DNA from: Pseudomonas viridiflava
Lineage (GTDB): Bacteria > Pseudomonadota > Gammaproteobacteria > Pseudomonadales > Pseudomonadaceae
Assembly: GCF_001642795.1 (NCBI RefSeq)
Contig: NZ_LKEH01000015.1
Span: forward strand, 1 to 64,000
DNA: 64,000 nt
Direction of reading: 5' to 3'
Shown here: one piece after another, positions 1 through 9,851 of the stretch
How positions within the stretch are numbered: position 1 is the first letter of the stretch
Layout: the number at the start of each line of letters is the position of its first letter
Notes under the pieces: model-generated
Seen by the model: the letters and a program-made list of their open reading frames with translations, nothing else
Database searches by the model: none
What the model was told of the DNA's origin: nothing
Program-made: the position numbers and the translations under genes

Positions 1-74
1 CTTGCCGGCGATGCAGTCGACGCGGTGTGTCAGGAAAATCGCGTCATCGTTCATCGCCGGCAAGCCGCCTCTCA
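1..74. repeat. REPIN-like palindrome, copy 1 (cut by window edge)
   Basis: Inverted arms CTTGCCGGCGA (1-11) and TCGCCGGCAAG (54-64) enclose a loop. The right arm continues as CCGCCTCTCA; the left arm is cut off by the window start. The same arms and most of the loop recur at 39669-39747. Paired inverted REP sequences with a conserved spacer are typical of Pseudomonas REPINs. Non-coding. Confidence 0.75.
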
Positions 75-228
75 TGGTCCGGTGTTTGCTGCGCGACAGC
101 GCTACGTCGAAGACGTGGTGGTGCCTTCCACAGGATGTTTCGGCGTGTCAGTCAGCAGATCGCGCGTTCGTGAAAGCACGTTCAAGAGTCCCCCAATTCA
201 ACACCCTGAACCTTCAGAGAAACCACCC

Positions 229-993
229 ATGACCAGCACAGCCCACTCCCAGGTCGTACAACGTCAATTCGGCGAACAGGCTTCGGCTTACCTCAATAGC
301 GCCGTTCATGCGCAAGGTGCCGAGTTTGCGCTGCTACAGGAGGCTGTCGAAGGCCGCGGTGATGCGCGGGTGCTGGATCTGGGTTGCGGGGCGGGTCATG
401 TCAGCTTCAATGTTGCGCCGTCTGTCAGTGAAGTGGTCGCGTACGACCTGTCACAGCAGATGCTCGACGTGGTCGCCGCTGCGGCCGCCGACAAGGGCCT
501 GGGCAACATCCGCACGGTATGCGGTGCGGCCGAGCGCTTGCCGTTCGCTGACGGCGAGTTCGACTTCGTGTTCAGTCGCTATTCGGCTCATCATTGGAGC
601 GATCTCGCTCTGGCTTTGCGTGAAGTGCGCCGCGTATTGAAACCGGGCGGTGTGGCGGCGTTCATCGATGTGATGTCGCCGGGCAGCCCGTTGCTGGATA
701 CTTATCTGCAAACGGTTGAAGTGCTGCGCGACACCAGCCATGTGCGCGATTATTCCGCCGCCGAATGGCTGCATCAGGTCAGCGACGCGGGATTGTTTAC
801 CCGCAGCCATGCCCGCCAGCGGCTGCATCTGGAGTTTACGTCGTGGGTCGAGCGCATGCGCACGCCACAGCCGTTGCGCGTGGCCATACGCGAATTGCAG
901 CAGGCGATGGGCGATGAAGTGCGTCAGTATTTCGAGATTGATGCGCAGGGTTCATTCAGTACCGATGTGCTGGTGCTGTGGGCCGAGCGTTAA
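229..993 (+). CDS. class I SAM-dependent methyltransferase
   Basis: 254 aa. Glycine-rich SAM-binding motif I (VLDLGCGAGHVSF) lies near residue 50, followed by the acidic YDLS strand and a UbiE/COQ5-like middle (LPFADGEFDFVFSRYSAHHW, then REVRRVLKPGG), so it is a Methyltransf_11-type enzyme. The substrate cannot be read from sequence. In Pseudomonas a methyltransferase of this kind commonly sits between leuD and leuB, as leuB follows here after 67 nt. The ATG at 229 is chosen because upstream in-frame codons run into the repeat at the window edge and the methyltransferase homology starts after it. Confidence 0.85.
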   Translation: MTSTAHSQVVQRQFGEQASAYLNSAVHAQGAEFALLQEAVEGRGDARVLDLGCGAGHVSFNVAPSVSEVVAYDLSQQMLDVVAAAAADKGLGNIRTVCGAAERLPFADGEFDFVFSRYSAHHWSDLALALREVRRVLKPGGVAAFIDVMSPGSPLLDTYLQTVEVLRDTSHVRDYSAAEWLHQVSDAGLFTRSHARQRLHLEFTSWVERMRTPQPLRVAIRELQQAMGDEVRQYFEIDAQGSFSTDVLVLWAER

Positions 994-1060
994 TCTTTTT
1001 ACGGCTTGAAACGTTATAAACGGGCGCTGTCCGAGGCGTCGATAAAAAATCGAGGAAGTT

Positions 1061-2143
<1,083 letters not shown>

Positions 2144-2153
2144 TCTCTCTGGC

Positions 2154-2199
2154 CCGCTATTCTGCTGTGCATCCGCAGAATAGCGGTCCCACTTTTTTT
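2154..2199 (+). terminator. leuB-asd hairpin with poly-T (terminator or attenuator)
   Basis: Perfect 12-bp inverted repeat CCGCTATTCTGC (2154-2165) / GCAGAATAGCGG (2175-2186) with a 9-nt loop. A run of T follows at 2193-2199, displaced by 6 nt from the stem. It lies directly before the asd ribosome binding site, so it could terminate leuB mRNA or attenuate read-through into asd. Confidence 0.6.
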
Positions 2200-2213
2200 C
2201 TAGGTGTGTTGCG

Positions 2214-3326
2214 ATGAAACGTGTAGGTCTGATCGGTTGGCGTGGCATGGTCGGTTCCGTGCTCATGCAGCGGATGCGGGAAGAGCAGGACTTCGATCTC
2301 ATTGAGCCGGTGTTCTTCACTACCTCCAATGTCGGTGGCCAGGCGCCTTCGGTGGGCAAGGATCTTGCGCCACTGAAAGATGCGTATAGCATTGACGAGC
2401 TGAAGACCCTGGACGTGGTGCTGACCTGCCAGGGCGGCGACTACACCAACGAGGTATTCCCCAAGCTGCGCGAGGCGGGCTGGCAGGGTTACTGGATCGA
2501 TGCGGCTTCCAGCCTGCGCATGCAGGATGACGCCGTTATCGTGCTGGATCCGGTCAACCGCAAGGTCATCGATCAGCAACTCGACGCCGGTACCAAGAAC
2601 TACATCGGCGGCAACTGCACGGTCAGCCTGATGCTAATGGGGCTGGGTGGCCTGTTCGAAGCCGGTCTGGTCGAGTGGATGAATGTCATGACGTATCAGG
2701 CGGCTTCCGGTGCCGGTGCGCAGAACATGCGTGAGCTGATCAGGCAGATGGGCGCTGTGCATGCGTCGGTTGCCGATGAACTGGCCAACCCGGCCAGTGC
2801 CATTCTGGACATCGACCGCAAGGTGGCTGAAGCCATGCGTGGCGAAGCGTTCCCGACCGAGAACTTCGGCGTACCGCTGGCGGGCAGCCTCATTCCATGG
2901 ATCGACAAGGCGCTGCCGAACGGCCAGAGCCGTGAAGAGTGGAAAGGCCAGGCCGAGACCAACAAGATTCTGGGCCGCTTCAAGAGTCCGATTCCGGTGG
3001 ACGGCATCTGCGTGCGCATCGGCGCCATGCGTTGCCACAGTCAGGCACTGACCATCAAGCTGAACAAGGATGTGCCGATTGCGGACATCGAAGGCTTGAT
3101 CAGCCAGCACAACCCTTGGGTCAAGCTGGTGCCGAACAACCGTGAAGCCAGCATGCAGGACCTCAGCCCGACGGCTGTGACCGGCACCATGAGCATTCCG
3201 GTGGGTCGCCTGCGCAAGCTGAACATGGGCTCGCAGTACCTGGGCGCATTCACCGTCGGTGACCAACTGCTGTGGGGCGCGGCCGAACCGCTGCGCCGCA
3301 TGTTGAGAATCCTGCTGGAACGTTGA
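2214..3326 (+). CDS. asd: aspartate-semialdehyde dehydrogenase
   Basis: 370 aa. Reduces aspartyl phosphate to aspartate semialdehyde with NADPH, the branch point to lysine/diaminopimelate, threonine and methionine. Rossmann motif GWRGMVG at residues 8-14; catalytic cysteine in GGNCTVSLM is Cys135; the expected C-terminal active-site region follows. Length fits the proteobacterial E. coli-type enzyme. It sits after leuB as in other pseudomonads, but the next gene is dgoK rather than the second asd-like gene and fimV that follow in P. aeruginosa. Confidence 0.97.
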   Translation: MKRVGLIGWRGMVGSVLMQRMREEQDFDLIEPVFFTTSNVGGQAPSVGKDLAPLKDAYSIDELKTLDVVLTCQGGDYTNEVFPKLREAGWQGYWIDAASSLRMQDDAVIVLDPVNRKVIDQQLDAGTKNYIGGNCTVSLMLMGLGGLFEAGLVEWMNVMTYQAASGAGAQNMRELIRQMGAVHASVADELANPASAILDIDRKVAEAMRGEAFPTENFGVPLAGSLIPWIDKALPNGQSREEWKGQAETNKILGRFKSPIPVDGICVRIGAMRCHSQALTIKLNKDVPIADIEGLISQHNPWVKLVPNNREASMQDLSPTAVTGTMSIPVGRLRKLNMGSQYLGAFTVGDQLLWGAAEPLRRMLRILLER

Positions 3327-3347
3327 TCGAAACGCCGCTGCACCCCG

Positions 3348-3379
3348 AACCCGTGTCCTGTCCAGGACGCGGGTTTTTT
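3348..3379 (+). terminator. asd rho-independent terminator
   Basis: Stem of AACCCG (3348-3353) with CGGGTT (3370-3375) continuing into GTCCTG / CAGGAC around a 2-nt loop, followed by TTTTTT. It separates asd from the dgo operon. Confidence 0.85.
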
Positions 3380-3390
3380 ATTGCCCATCG

Positions 3391-3421
3391 ATAAGGCAAT
3401 CCTTATCCCAATATATGGGAT
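3391..3421. promoter_or_regulatory. two abutting palindromes upstream of dgoK (putative operator)
   Basis: ATAAGG-CAAT-CCTTAT (3391-3406) overlaps ATCCCA-ATATA-TGGGAT (3405-3421). Both have perfect 6-bp arms and end 13 nt before the -35 of the dgo promoter. An upstream site next to an IclR-regulated operon suggests the operator of the regulator at 7838-8650. That link is inference. Confidence 0.45.
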
Positions 3422-3434
3422 TGAAATTTACATA

Positions 3435-3464
3435 TTGAGATAATTACGATTTCGGGTTTATAGT
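3435..3464 (+). promoter_or_regulatory. sigma70-type promoter of the dgo operon
   Basis: TTGAGA (3435-3440), 18-nt spacer, TATAGT (3459-3464). It lies about 40 nt before dgoK and downstream of the asd terminator, in an AT-rich stretch. Confidence 0.6.
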
Positions 3465-3504
3465 CCGTCCTGCACTCACTTCCAAAAATACAAAAGGTGA
3501 AGCA

Positions 3505-4509
3505 ATGCAGGCGCACTTGATCGCGCTCGACTGGGGGACGACCTCACTTCGTGCTTATCGACTTGGCGAACACGGCCAGGTACTGGAACAACGCGCCCTG
3601 AGCGCGGGCATCATGCAATTGCCGGACAACCCGCGGATGATCGCGGGCACGCTGTGCAGCGACGGGTTCGAGCTGGCCTTTGATGAAGCATGCGGCGACT
3701 GGCTCGACGCGCGGCCTGATCTGCCGGTGATCGCCTGCGGCATGGTTGGCAGCGCGCAAGGCTGGCGCGAGGCGACCTATCGTGAAGCGCCTGCCAGCGT
3801 CGATGAGCTGAGCGCCGCTTTGCAGACCGTACGCAGCGTGCGTGGCGTGACTGTTCACATCATCCCCGGTGTGTTGCAGCGTTCGACGCTGCCCAATGTC
3901 ATGCGCGGTGAAGAGACTCAGGTGCTGGGCGTGCTCGCCGGACTCGACGAGCAGTCGGCCAGCCAGCCGCTGTTGATCGGCCTGCCGGGCAGCCACTCCA
4001 AGTGGGTACAGGTGGCGCAGGATCGCATCGTTCATTTCGATACCTTCATGACCGGCGAGGTCTACGCGGCGCTGTGCGCCCATACCATTCTCGGACGCAC
4101 CATGCAGCCGAGCGAAACGTTCGACAGTGCCGCGTTCGATCGCGGGCTCGCCAATGCACAGTCGGAGGAGGGCGCTGCCGGCCCTCTGTCCACCATCTTC
4201 AGTTGCCGAACGCTCGGCCTTACTGGCCAGTTACCTGCGAGCAGCCAGCCCGATTACCTGTCCGGTCTGTTGATCGGCCATGAACTGGCCTCGCTCGCCA
4301 GACTTCAATACGACGCCCACGGCCATCTGCCCGCGGTGATTCTCATCGGCAGCGAGTCGCTGTGTCAGCGCTATGCGCGTGGACTGACCGCCTGCGGCTT
4401 TCCCCGGGTGACAGTGGCCGCCCAGGCGACCGAACGCGGCCTCTGGCAGGTCGCGGTCCAGGCGGGTCTGGTTGCGCGCCAGTCGTCTCATTACGTTCAA
4501 GAGGTGTGA
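3505..4509 (+). CDS. dgoK: 2-dehydro-3-deoxygalactonokinase
   Basis: 334 aa. Phosphorylates 2-keto-3-deoxygalactonate at C6 with ATP in the De Ley-Doudoroff-type D-galactonate pathway. DgoK-family features: N-terminal phosphate-binding LDWGTTSLRAYRL, the ACGMVGSAQGW segment, and GLPGSHSKWVQ with FMTGEVYAAL. Ribosome binding site AAGGTGA 4 nt before the ATG. First gene of a tight operon: it ends 1 nt before the aldolase gene. Function is confirmed by context with aldolase, dehydratase and transporter. Confidence 0.93.
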   Translation: MQAHLIALDWGTTSLRAYRLGEHGQVLEQRALSAGIMQLPDNPRMIAGTLCSDGFELAFDEACGDWLDARPDLPVIACGMVGSAQGWREATYREAPASVDELSAALQTVRSVRGVTVHIIPGVLQRSTLPNVMRGEETQVLGVLAGLDEQSASQPLLIGLPGSHSKWVQVAQDRIVHFDTFMTGEVYAALCAHTILGRTMQPSETFDSAAFDRGLANAQSEEGAAGPLSTIFSCRTLGLTGQLPASSQPDYLSGLLIGHELASLARLQYDAHGHLPAVILIGSESLCQRYARGLTACGFPRVTVAAQATERGLWQVAVQAGLVARQSSHYVQEV

Positions 4510-4510
4510 C

Positions 4511-5140
4511 ATGCTCAAGCAAGCATTGAAGGAAAACGGCCTGGTCGCGATTCTGCGCGGCCTGCGTCCCGACGAAGCTCCGGCGATTGGCGACGAGCTG
4601 TATCAGGCGGGTTTTCGGGTCATCGAAGTGCCGCTCAATTCTCCCCAGCCGTTCGACAGTATCGGCCTGCTGCGCCAGCGCCTGCCTGCCGATTGCCTGA
4701 TCGGCGCCGGAACCGTGCTGACGCCCGAGCAGGTGACGCAGGTCAAGGACGCAGGCGGACAGGTCATCGTCATGCCGCACAGCGACCCCAAGGTACTGCG
4801 TGCGGCCAAAGCGGCAAACATGTTCCTGTCGCCGGGCGTGGCCACGCCGACCGAGGCCTTTGCCGCACTGTCTGAGGGCGCTGATGTGCTCAAGCTGTTC
4901 CCGGCCGAGCAGATGTCGCCCGCAGTGGTCAAGGCCTGGCTGGCGGTGCTGCCCGCAGGCACGGTCCTGCTGCCGGTCGGTGGCATCACACCGGACAACA
5001 TGAAGGTGTTTCTCGACGCGGGCGTCAAAGGCTTTGGTCTGGGTTCCGGGCTGTTCAAGCCGGGCATGAGCGCTGCCGACGTCGCCGAGCGCGCCAAGGC
5101 CTATGTGGCCGCCTGGAAAGAACACACCTCATCGCTTTGA
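4511..5140 (+). CDS. dgoA: 2-dehydro-3-deoxy-6-phosphogalactonate aldolase
   Basis: 209 aa, class I KDPG/KDPGal aldolase. Cleaves 2-keto-3-deoxy-6-phosphogalactonate to pyruvate and glyceraldehyde 3-phosphate. Motifs: [35 protein letters not shown], and [10 protein letters not shown] holding the probable Schiff-base lysine. The RGL..EVPLNSP form is the DgoA rather than Eda pattern. The ATG at 4511, one base after the dgoK stop, gives the normal family length. Confidence 0.93.
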   Translation: MLKQALKENGLVAILRGLRPDEAPAIGDELYQAGFRVIEVPLNSPQPFDSIGLLRQRLPADCLIGAGTVLTPEQVTQVKDAGGQVIVMPHSDPKVLRAAKAANMFLSPGVATPTEAFAALSEGADVLKLFPAEQMSPAVVKAWLAVLPAGTVLLPVGGITPDNMKVFLDAGVKGFGLGSGLFKPGMSAADVAERAKAYVAAWKEHTSSL

Positions 5141-5201
5141 AACGGATCGGCGGGCCAGACACAGCCGCCTGACAAGAGAACCAATAAGAGAAGCCGTACT
5201 C

Positions 5202-6350
5202 ATGAAAATCACCAAATTGACCACCTTCATCGTTCCGCCGCGCTGGTGCTTCCTGAAAGTGGAGACCGACGAGGGCGTTGTCGGCTGGGGTGAGCCGGTC
5301 GTCGAAGGCCGCGCGCACACCGTGGCCGCAGCCGTGGAAGAGCTTTCCGATTACCTGATCGGCAAGGACCCGCGCAACATCGAAGACATCTGGACCGTGC
5401 TGTACCGCGGTGGCTTTTACCGTGGCGGGGCGATCCACATGAGCGCGCTGGCCGGGATCGATCAGGCGCTGTGGGACATCAAGGGCAAGGCGCTGGGTGT
5501 ATCGGTCAGCGATCTGCTGGGTGGTCAGGTGCGTGACAAGATTCGCGTCTATTCCTGGATCGGCGGCGACCGTCCTGCCGATACCGCACGTGCAGCACGG
5601 GAAGCGGTCGAGCGTGGTTTCACTGCGGTGAAGATGAACGGCACTGAAGAGCTGCAATTCCTCGACACCTTCGACAAGGTCGATCTGGCCCTGGCCAACG
5701 TCGCGGCGGTGCGTGACGCGGTCGGTCCGAACGTCGGTATCGGCGTCGATTTCCATGGGCGCGTGCACAAGCCGATGGCCAAGGTGCTGATGAAGGAGCT
5801 GGACCCGTACAAGCTGATGTTCATCGAGGAACCGGTGCTCAGCGAGAACTATGAAGCGCTGAAAGAGCTGGCGCCGCTGACCAGCACGCCGATTGCGCTG
5901 GGTGAGCGGTTGTTCTCGCGTTGGGACTTCAAGCGTGTGTTGAGCGAAGGCTACGTCGACATCATCCAGCCGGATGCATCGCACGCGGGTGGCATCACCG
6001 AGACGCGCAAGATCGCCAACATGGCCGAAGCCTACGACGTGGCGCTGGCGCTGCATTGTCCGCTGGGGCCGATTGCACTGGCGGCGTGCCTGCAACTGGA
6101 TGCGGTCTGCTACAACGCGTTCATTCAGGAGCAGAGCCTGGGCATTCACTACAACGAAAGCAACGACCTGCTGGACTACGTAAAGCACCCGGAAGTCTTC
6201 GACTACGACAAGGGCATGGTCAAGATCCCCAACGGTCCGGGCCTGGGTATTGAAATCAACGAGGAATACGTCAAGGAGCGCGCCGCCATCGGCCACCGCT
6301 GGCGCAACCCGATCTGGCGTCATGCCGATGGCAGCTTTGCCGAGTGGTGA
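5202..6350 (+). CDS. dgoD: D-galactonate dehydratase
   Basis: 382 aa, enolase superfamily (mandelate racemase subgroup). Dehydrates D-galactonate to 2-keto-3-deoxygalactonate. Mg-binding acids fall in GVDFHGR, FIEEP and [19 protein letters not shown] and [16 protein letters not shown] hold the catalytic histidine region typical of DgoD. The start at 5202 ([15 protein letters not shown]) matches the family N-terminus. In the order of the pathway this is step 1, although the gene is third in the operon. Confidence 0.95.
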   Translation: MKITKLTTFIVPPRWCFLKVETDEGVVGWGEPVVEGRAHTVAAAVEELSDYLIGKDPRNIEDIWTVLYRGGFYRGGAIHMSALAGIDQALWDIKGKALGVSVSDLLGGQVRDKIRVYSWIGGDRPADTARAAREAVERGFTAVKMNGTEELQFLDTFDKVDLALANVAAVRDAVGPNVGIGVDFHGRVHKPMAKVLMKELDPYKLMFIEEPVLSENYEALKELAPLTSTPIALGERLFSRWDFKRVLSEGYVDIIQPDASHAGGITETRKIANMAEAYDVALALHCPLGPIALAACLQLDAVCYNAFIQEQSLGIHYNESNDLLDYVKHPEVFDYDKGMVKIPNGPGLGIEINEEYVKERAAIGHRWRNPIWRHADGSFAEW

Positions 6351-6372
6351 TCTGATCCGGAGCAGGCCTCCT

Positions 6373-6404
6373 GATCGTGCCCACGCAGAGCGTGAGGCAC
6401 GATC
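6373..6404. repeat. REP-like hairpin in the dgoD-dgoT gap
   Basis: GATCGTGCC-CACG-CAGAG-CGTG-A-GGCACGATC forms a 13-bp stem with a 1-nt bulge. The CCACGC...GCGTGG core resembles a frequent intergenic palindrome of P. syringae and P. fluorescens. It may stabilise the upstream mRNA or reduce read-through into dgoT. Confidence 0.55.
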
Positions 6405-6461
6405 CAAGCGATTTGCCAACAACACACATCCTCAATAAATCCAAAAAGAGGAAACATTTTC

Positions 6462-7772
6462 ATGCGCACTCGTACCATGGAGGGCGCGGCATCACTGGTG
6501 ACGCCGTCCCGCAAACGTTTCTTTATCATGGTGCTGCTGTTCATCACCGTGGTCATTAATTACCTGGACCGTAGCAACCTGTCGATTGCCGCGCCGGCGC
6601 TGACGTCCGAGCTGGGCATCGATCCGGTTCATGTAGGTCTGATTTTCTCCGCGTTCGGCTGGACCTACGCGGCCATGCAGTTGCCCGGTGGCTGGCTGGT
6701 GGACCGCGTGCCGCCGCGTATTCTTTACACCGTGGCCCTGGCCTTGTGGTCGATCGCCACCATCATGCTTGGCTTTGCCGCCAGCTTCATTGCGCTGTTC
6801 GTGCTGCGCATGGCCGTCGGTGCGCTGGAAGCTCCCGCCTATCCGATCAACAGCCGCGTGGTGACCACCTGGTTTCCCGAGCGCGAGCGTGCCACGGCGA
6901 TTGGTTTCTATACGTCCGGGCAGTTCGTCGGTCTGGCGTTTCTGACGCCGGTGCTGGCGTGGCTGCAGGCGCACTACGGCTGGCACATGGTGTTCGTCGC
7001 GACCGGCGGCGTCGGTGTGCTCTGGGCAGCGATCTGGTACGCGGTGTACCGCGAGCCCCGTGACTTCAAGGGTGTCAATCAGCAGGAAATCGACCTGATC
7101 CGCGAAGGCGGCGGGCTGGTGGACATTCAGAAGGACGTCGAAAAGCAGAAGCAGGGTTTCAGCTGGCTGGACCTGGGCATCGTCCTCAGCAGGCGCAAGC
7201 TTTGGGGTATTTACCTCGGCCAGTTTTGCCTGAACTCCACGCTCTGGTTCTTCCTGACCTGGTTCCCGACCTATCTGGTGAAATACCGGGGCATGGACTT
7301 CATCAAGTCCGGGCTGCTGGCGTCGCTGCCGTTTCTGGCCGCCTTCGTTGGCGTGCTGTGTTCGGGGTTCTTCTCCGACTGGCTGATCCGTCGCGGGCAC
7401 ACCGTGGGCTTCGCTCGCAAGCTGCCGATCATTGCCGGTCTGCTGATTTCCACGTCGATCATCGGCGCCAACTTCGTCGAATCCACGCCGCTGGTGATCG
7501 CGTTTCTGGCACTGGCATTCTTTGGCAACGGTCTGGCTTCTATTACGTGGTCGCTGGTATCGACGCTGGCCCCGGCGCGTCTTCTGGGGCTGACAGGCGG
7601 CACCTTCAACTTCATCGGCAATCTGGCGGCCATCGCCACGCCAATCGTGATCGGCTTCCTGGCTTCGGGCGATTCGTTTGCACCCGCCATCACCTACATC
7701 TCGGTGCTGGCACTGCTGGGTGCGCTGTCCTACATCCTGCTGGTGGGTAAAGTCGAGCGCATCGAACTCTGA
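6462..7772 (+). CDS. dgoT: MFS D-galactonate transporter
   Basis: 436 aa, 12 predicted membrane segments, ACS (anion:cation symporter) family of the MFS. N-terminal VVINYLDRSNLSIAAP and the motif PGGWLVDRVPPR between TM2 and TM3 are typical of DgoT/GudP-like sugar-acid transporters. A central cytoplasmic loop (about residues 200-240) separates the two halves. Ribosome binding site AGAGGAAA, 7 nt before the ATG at 6462; MEGAAS at 6477 is a possible alternative. Substrate assigned mainly from the operon. Confidence 0.88.
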   Translation: MRTRTMEGAASLVTPSRKRFFIMVLLFITVVINYLDRSNLSIAAPALTSELGIDPVHVGLIFSAFGWTYAAMQLPGGWLVDRVPPRILYTVALALWSIATIMLGFAASFIALFVLRMAVGALEAPAYPINSRVVTTWFPERERATAIGFYTSGQFVGLAFLTPVLAWLQAHYGWHMVFVATGGVGVLWAAIWYAVYREPRDFKGVNQQEIDLIREGGGLVDIQKDVEKQKQGFSWLDLGIVLSRRKLWGIYLGQFCLNSTLWFFLTWFPTYLVKYRGMDFIKSGLLASLPFLAAFVGVLCSGFFSDWLIRRGHTVGFARKLPIIAGLLISTSIIGANFVESTPLVIAFLALAFFGNGLASITWSLVSTLAPARLLGLTGGTFNFIGNLAAIATPIVIGFLASGDSFAPAITYISVLALLGALSYILLVGKVERIEL

Positions 7773-7786
7773 TATCGACGTGTCCT

Positions 7787-7816
7787 GACGCTGGCGACGA
7801 TAATGCCGCCAGCGTC
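7787..7816 (+). other. perfect hairpin between dgoT and the regulator
   Basis: GACGCTGGCG (7787-7796) and CGCCAGCGTC (7807-7816), a 10-bp perfect stem with a 10-nt loop. There is no T run, so it is more likely an mRNA-stabilising or partial-termination structure limiting regulator expression than a full terminator. Confidence 0.55.
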
Positions 7817-7837
7817 CCGATCTGATTAAGGCTTGTC

Positions 7838-8650
7838 ATGCACAACGAACCGCTTCCCGCTGAAAATCCTCCAGGCAAAGAGTCGGCCCCTGCCGGAACC
7901 CAGACCCTGTTGCGCGGCCTGGGTGTGGTTCAGGCCGTGGCCAGTGGTGCGCGGGATCTGAAGGAAATCGCCCGCCTGATCGGCACTACACGCAGCACCA
8001 CCCATCGTCTGGCCAGTTGTCTGGTGGACGAACGCTATCTTCGGGTGGTTCCTCAGGTGGGTTATCTGTTGGGGCCGAAACTGATCGAGCTGGGCTTTCA
8101 AGCGCGAGAGGAAGTGCCGCTGGCGATTCTGGCGCGGCCGTTTCTGGACAGGCTTTCCGCATTGACCGGTGACACCGTGCATCTGGCGGTGCGCGAGGGC
8201 GATGACGTGCTGTACCTGCACAAGAATCCCGGCCGCAATGGTCCGGAGATGCGTTCGCGGGTCGGGCATCGTATGCCGTTGGTGCGCACGGGTATCGGCA
8301 AGGCGCTATTGCTGGACAGTCCTGAAGCTGAGTGGCTTCGTCTCTACGAGGTCAGCATGCCAGCGTCAGGCAAGCATCCGCTGTGGCCCAATCATGAGCA
8401 ACAGACGTGGGAGCAACTGCAGCAGCGCAGGCAGGAGTATGTGGCGGGAGGTTATGCGTTCGATCTGGAGGACAACGAACCGTCGATCCGTTGTGTCGCG
8501 GCGCCGGTGCGTGATGCCAGCCAGCAGATTGTGGCTGGCATCAGCGTCGCAAGTACGGTTCCGTACATGCCCCTGGAAAAGATGGCCGAACTGGTCCCGC
8601 TGATCAGGGAGATCGCGGCGGGACTGTCGGCCGAACTCGGGGCCGCCTGA
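7838..8650 (+). CDS. IclR-family regulator of the galactonate operon
   Basis: 270 aa. N-terminal winged HTH (about residues 22-85: LLRGLGVVQAVASGARDLKEIARLIGTTRSTTHRLASCL) and a C-terminal IclR effector domain (DTVHLAVREGDDVLYLHK to GISVASTVPYM). Ribosome binding site AAGG 6 nt before the ATG. It is the last gene of the dgo cluster, so it most likely senses galactonate or a pathway intermediate. E. coli dgo uses a GntR-type DgoR, so the family differs here. Target operator inferred to be the palindromes at 3391-3421. Confidence 0.88.
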   Translation: MHNEPLPAENPPGKESAPAGTQTLLRGLGVVQAVASGARDLKEIARLIGTTRSTTHRLASCLVDERYLRVVPQVGYLLGPKLIELGFQAREEVPLAILARPFLDRLSALTGDTVHLAVREGDDVLYLHKNPGRNGPEMRSRVGHRMPLVRTGIGKALLLDSPEAEWLRLYEVSMPASGKHPLWPNHEQQTWEQLQQRRQEYVAGGYAFDLEDNEPSIRCVAAPVRDASQQIVAGISVASTVPYMPLEKMAELVPLIREIAAGLSAELGAA

Positions 8651-8651
8651 A

Positions 8652-9704
8652 TCAGGCTTTGAGCGTGGCCATGTCGATGACAAAGCGGTACTTCACGTCA
8701 CCGGCGAGCATGCGCTCGTAGGCTTCGTTGATGTTGCGGATGTCGAGCATCTCGATGTCGCAGGTGATGTCGTTCTCGGCGCAGAAATCCAGCACTTCCT
8801 GAGTCTCGGCGATACCGCCGATCAGCGAACCGGCCAGTACGCGGCGGCTCATCACCAGATTGGCGGCGTGGACCGGCGGTTCAACCGGCTCGATCAGACC
8901 GACCAGAATGTGCACACCGTCGAAACGCAGGGTCTGCAGGTAGGGGTTCAGGTCGTGCTGCACTGGAATGGTGTCGAGCAGGAAGTCGAAATGACCGGCT
9001 GCCGCTTTCATCTGTTCGGCATCGGTGGAGACGATCACGTGATCGGCACCCTGGCGACGCGCTTCCTGAGCTTTCGACGCGGAGCGGGTGAAGAGGGTGA
9101 CTTCGGCGCCCATCGCCTTGGCGAACTTGATGCCCATGTGGCCCAGACCACCCATGCCCAGAATGCCGACCTTGTCACCGGCCTTCACGCCGTAGTGCTT
9201 GAGCGGCGAGTAGGTGGTGATGCCTGCACAGAGAATAGGTGCAGCAGCGGCCGGATCAAGCTTCTCGGGAACGCGCACGACGAAGTGTTCGCTGACCACG
9301 ATGCTGTTGGAATAACCGCCCATGGTGTTGCTGCCGTCCACGCGGTCTGGCGTGGCGTAGGTCATGGTCGGACCTTCCAGGCAATACTGCTCAAGGTCCG
9401 ACTTGCATGCCGAGCACTCACGGCAGGAGTCGACCATGCAACCGACGCCGACCAGATCACCGACCTTGTATTGGGTGGCGTTGGCACCGGTGGCGGTAAC
9501 GCGACCGACGATCTCGTGGCCCGGCATCAACGGGTAGACGGCAATGCCCCACTCGTTGCGCGCCTGGTGGATGTCGGAGTGGCAGACGCCACAGTAGAGG
9601 ATTTCGATGGCAACGTCGTCGGCACGCGGAGCGCGACGTTCGAAGGTCATCGGGGCGAGGGGAGCGGTGGCTGACTGAGCGGCGTAACCGATGGCTGTGT
9701 ACAT
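8652..9704 (-). CDS. zinc-dependent NAD(P) alcohol dehydrogenase, YahK/cinnamyl type
   Basis: 350 aa MDR-superfamily enzyme. Catalytic zinc ligands in CGVCHSDIHQARNEWG and PGHEIVGRV; structural zinc cysteines in SCRECSACKSDLEQYC; Rossmann GMGGLGHMGIKFAKAMGAE. This pattern is the cinnamyl alcohol dehydrogenase/YahK group that reduces aldehydes with NADPH. A GAGGT ribosome binding site precedes the ATG at 9704. Divergent from an AraC-type regulator, which probably controls it in response to aldehydes. The physiological substrate is unknown. Confidence 0.9.
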   Translation of the reverse strand: MYTAIGYAAQSATAPLAPMTFERRAPRADDVAIEILYCGVCHSDIHQARNEWGIAVYPLMPGHEIVGRVTATGANATQYKVGDLVGVGCMVDSCRECSACKSDLEQYCLEGPTMTYATPDRVDGSNTMGGYSNSIVVSEHFVVRVPEKLDPAAAAPILCAGITTYSPLKHYGVKAGDKVGILGMGGLGHMGIKFAKAMGAEVTLFTRSASKAQEARRQGADHVIVSTDAEQMKAAAGHFDFLLDTIPVQHDLNPYLQTLRFDGVHILVGLIEPVEPPVHAANLVMSRRVLAGSLIGGIAETQEVLDFCAENDITCDIEMLDIRNINEAYERMLAGDVKYRFVIDMATLKA

Positions 9705-9851
9705 AAATATGACCTCGCGAAATGATACGGAGAAGAGGCGAATCATTGTCCGCGTGATGGGCGCGTGTCGCTAGGGTGATTCCTCCGTGTTTCATGCCTA
9801 TTCCTCCGGCTGCCGAATCCGGGTACCGCTCAAGCGCGCAAATCTGCGATC

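Noticed and set aside
6410..6445. A/C-rich stretch before dgoT as a Crc/Hfq target
   Set aside because: Resembles AAYAAYAA only partly and lies away from the start codon; not supported well enough.
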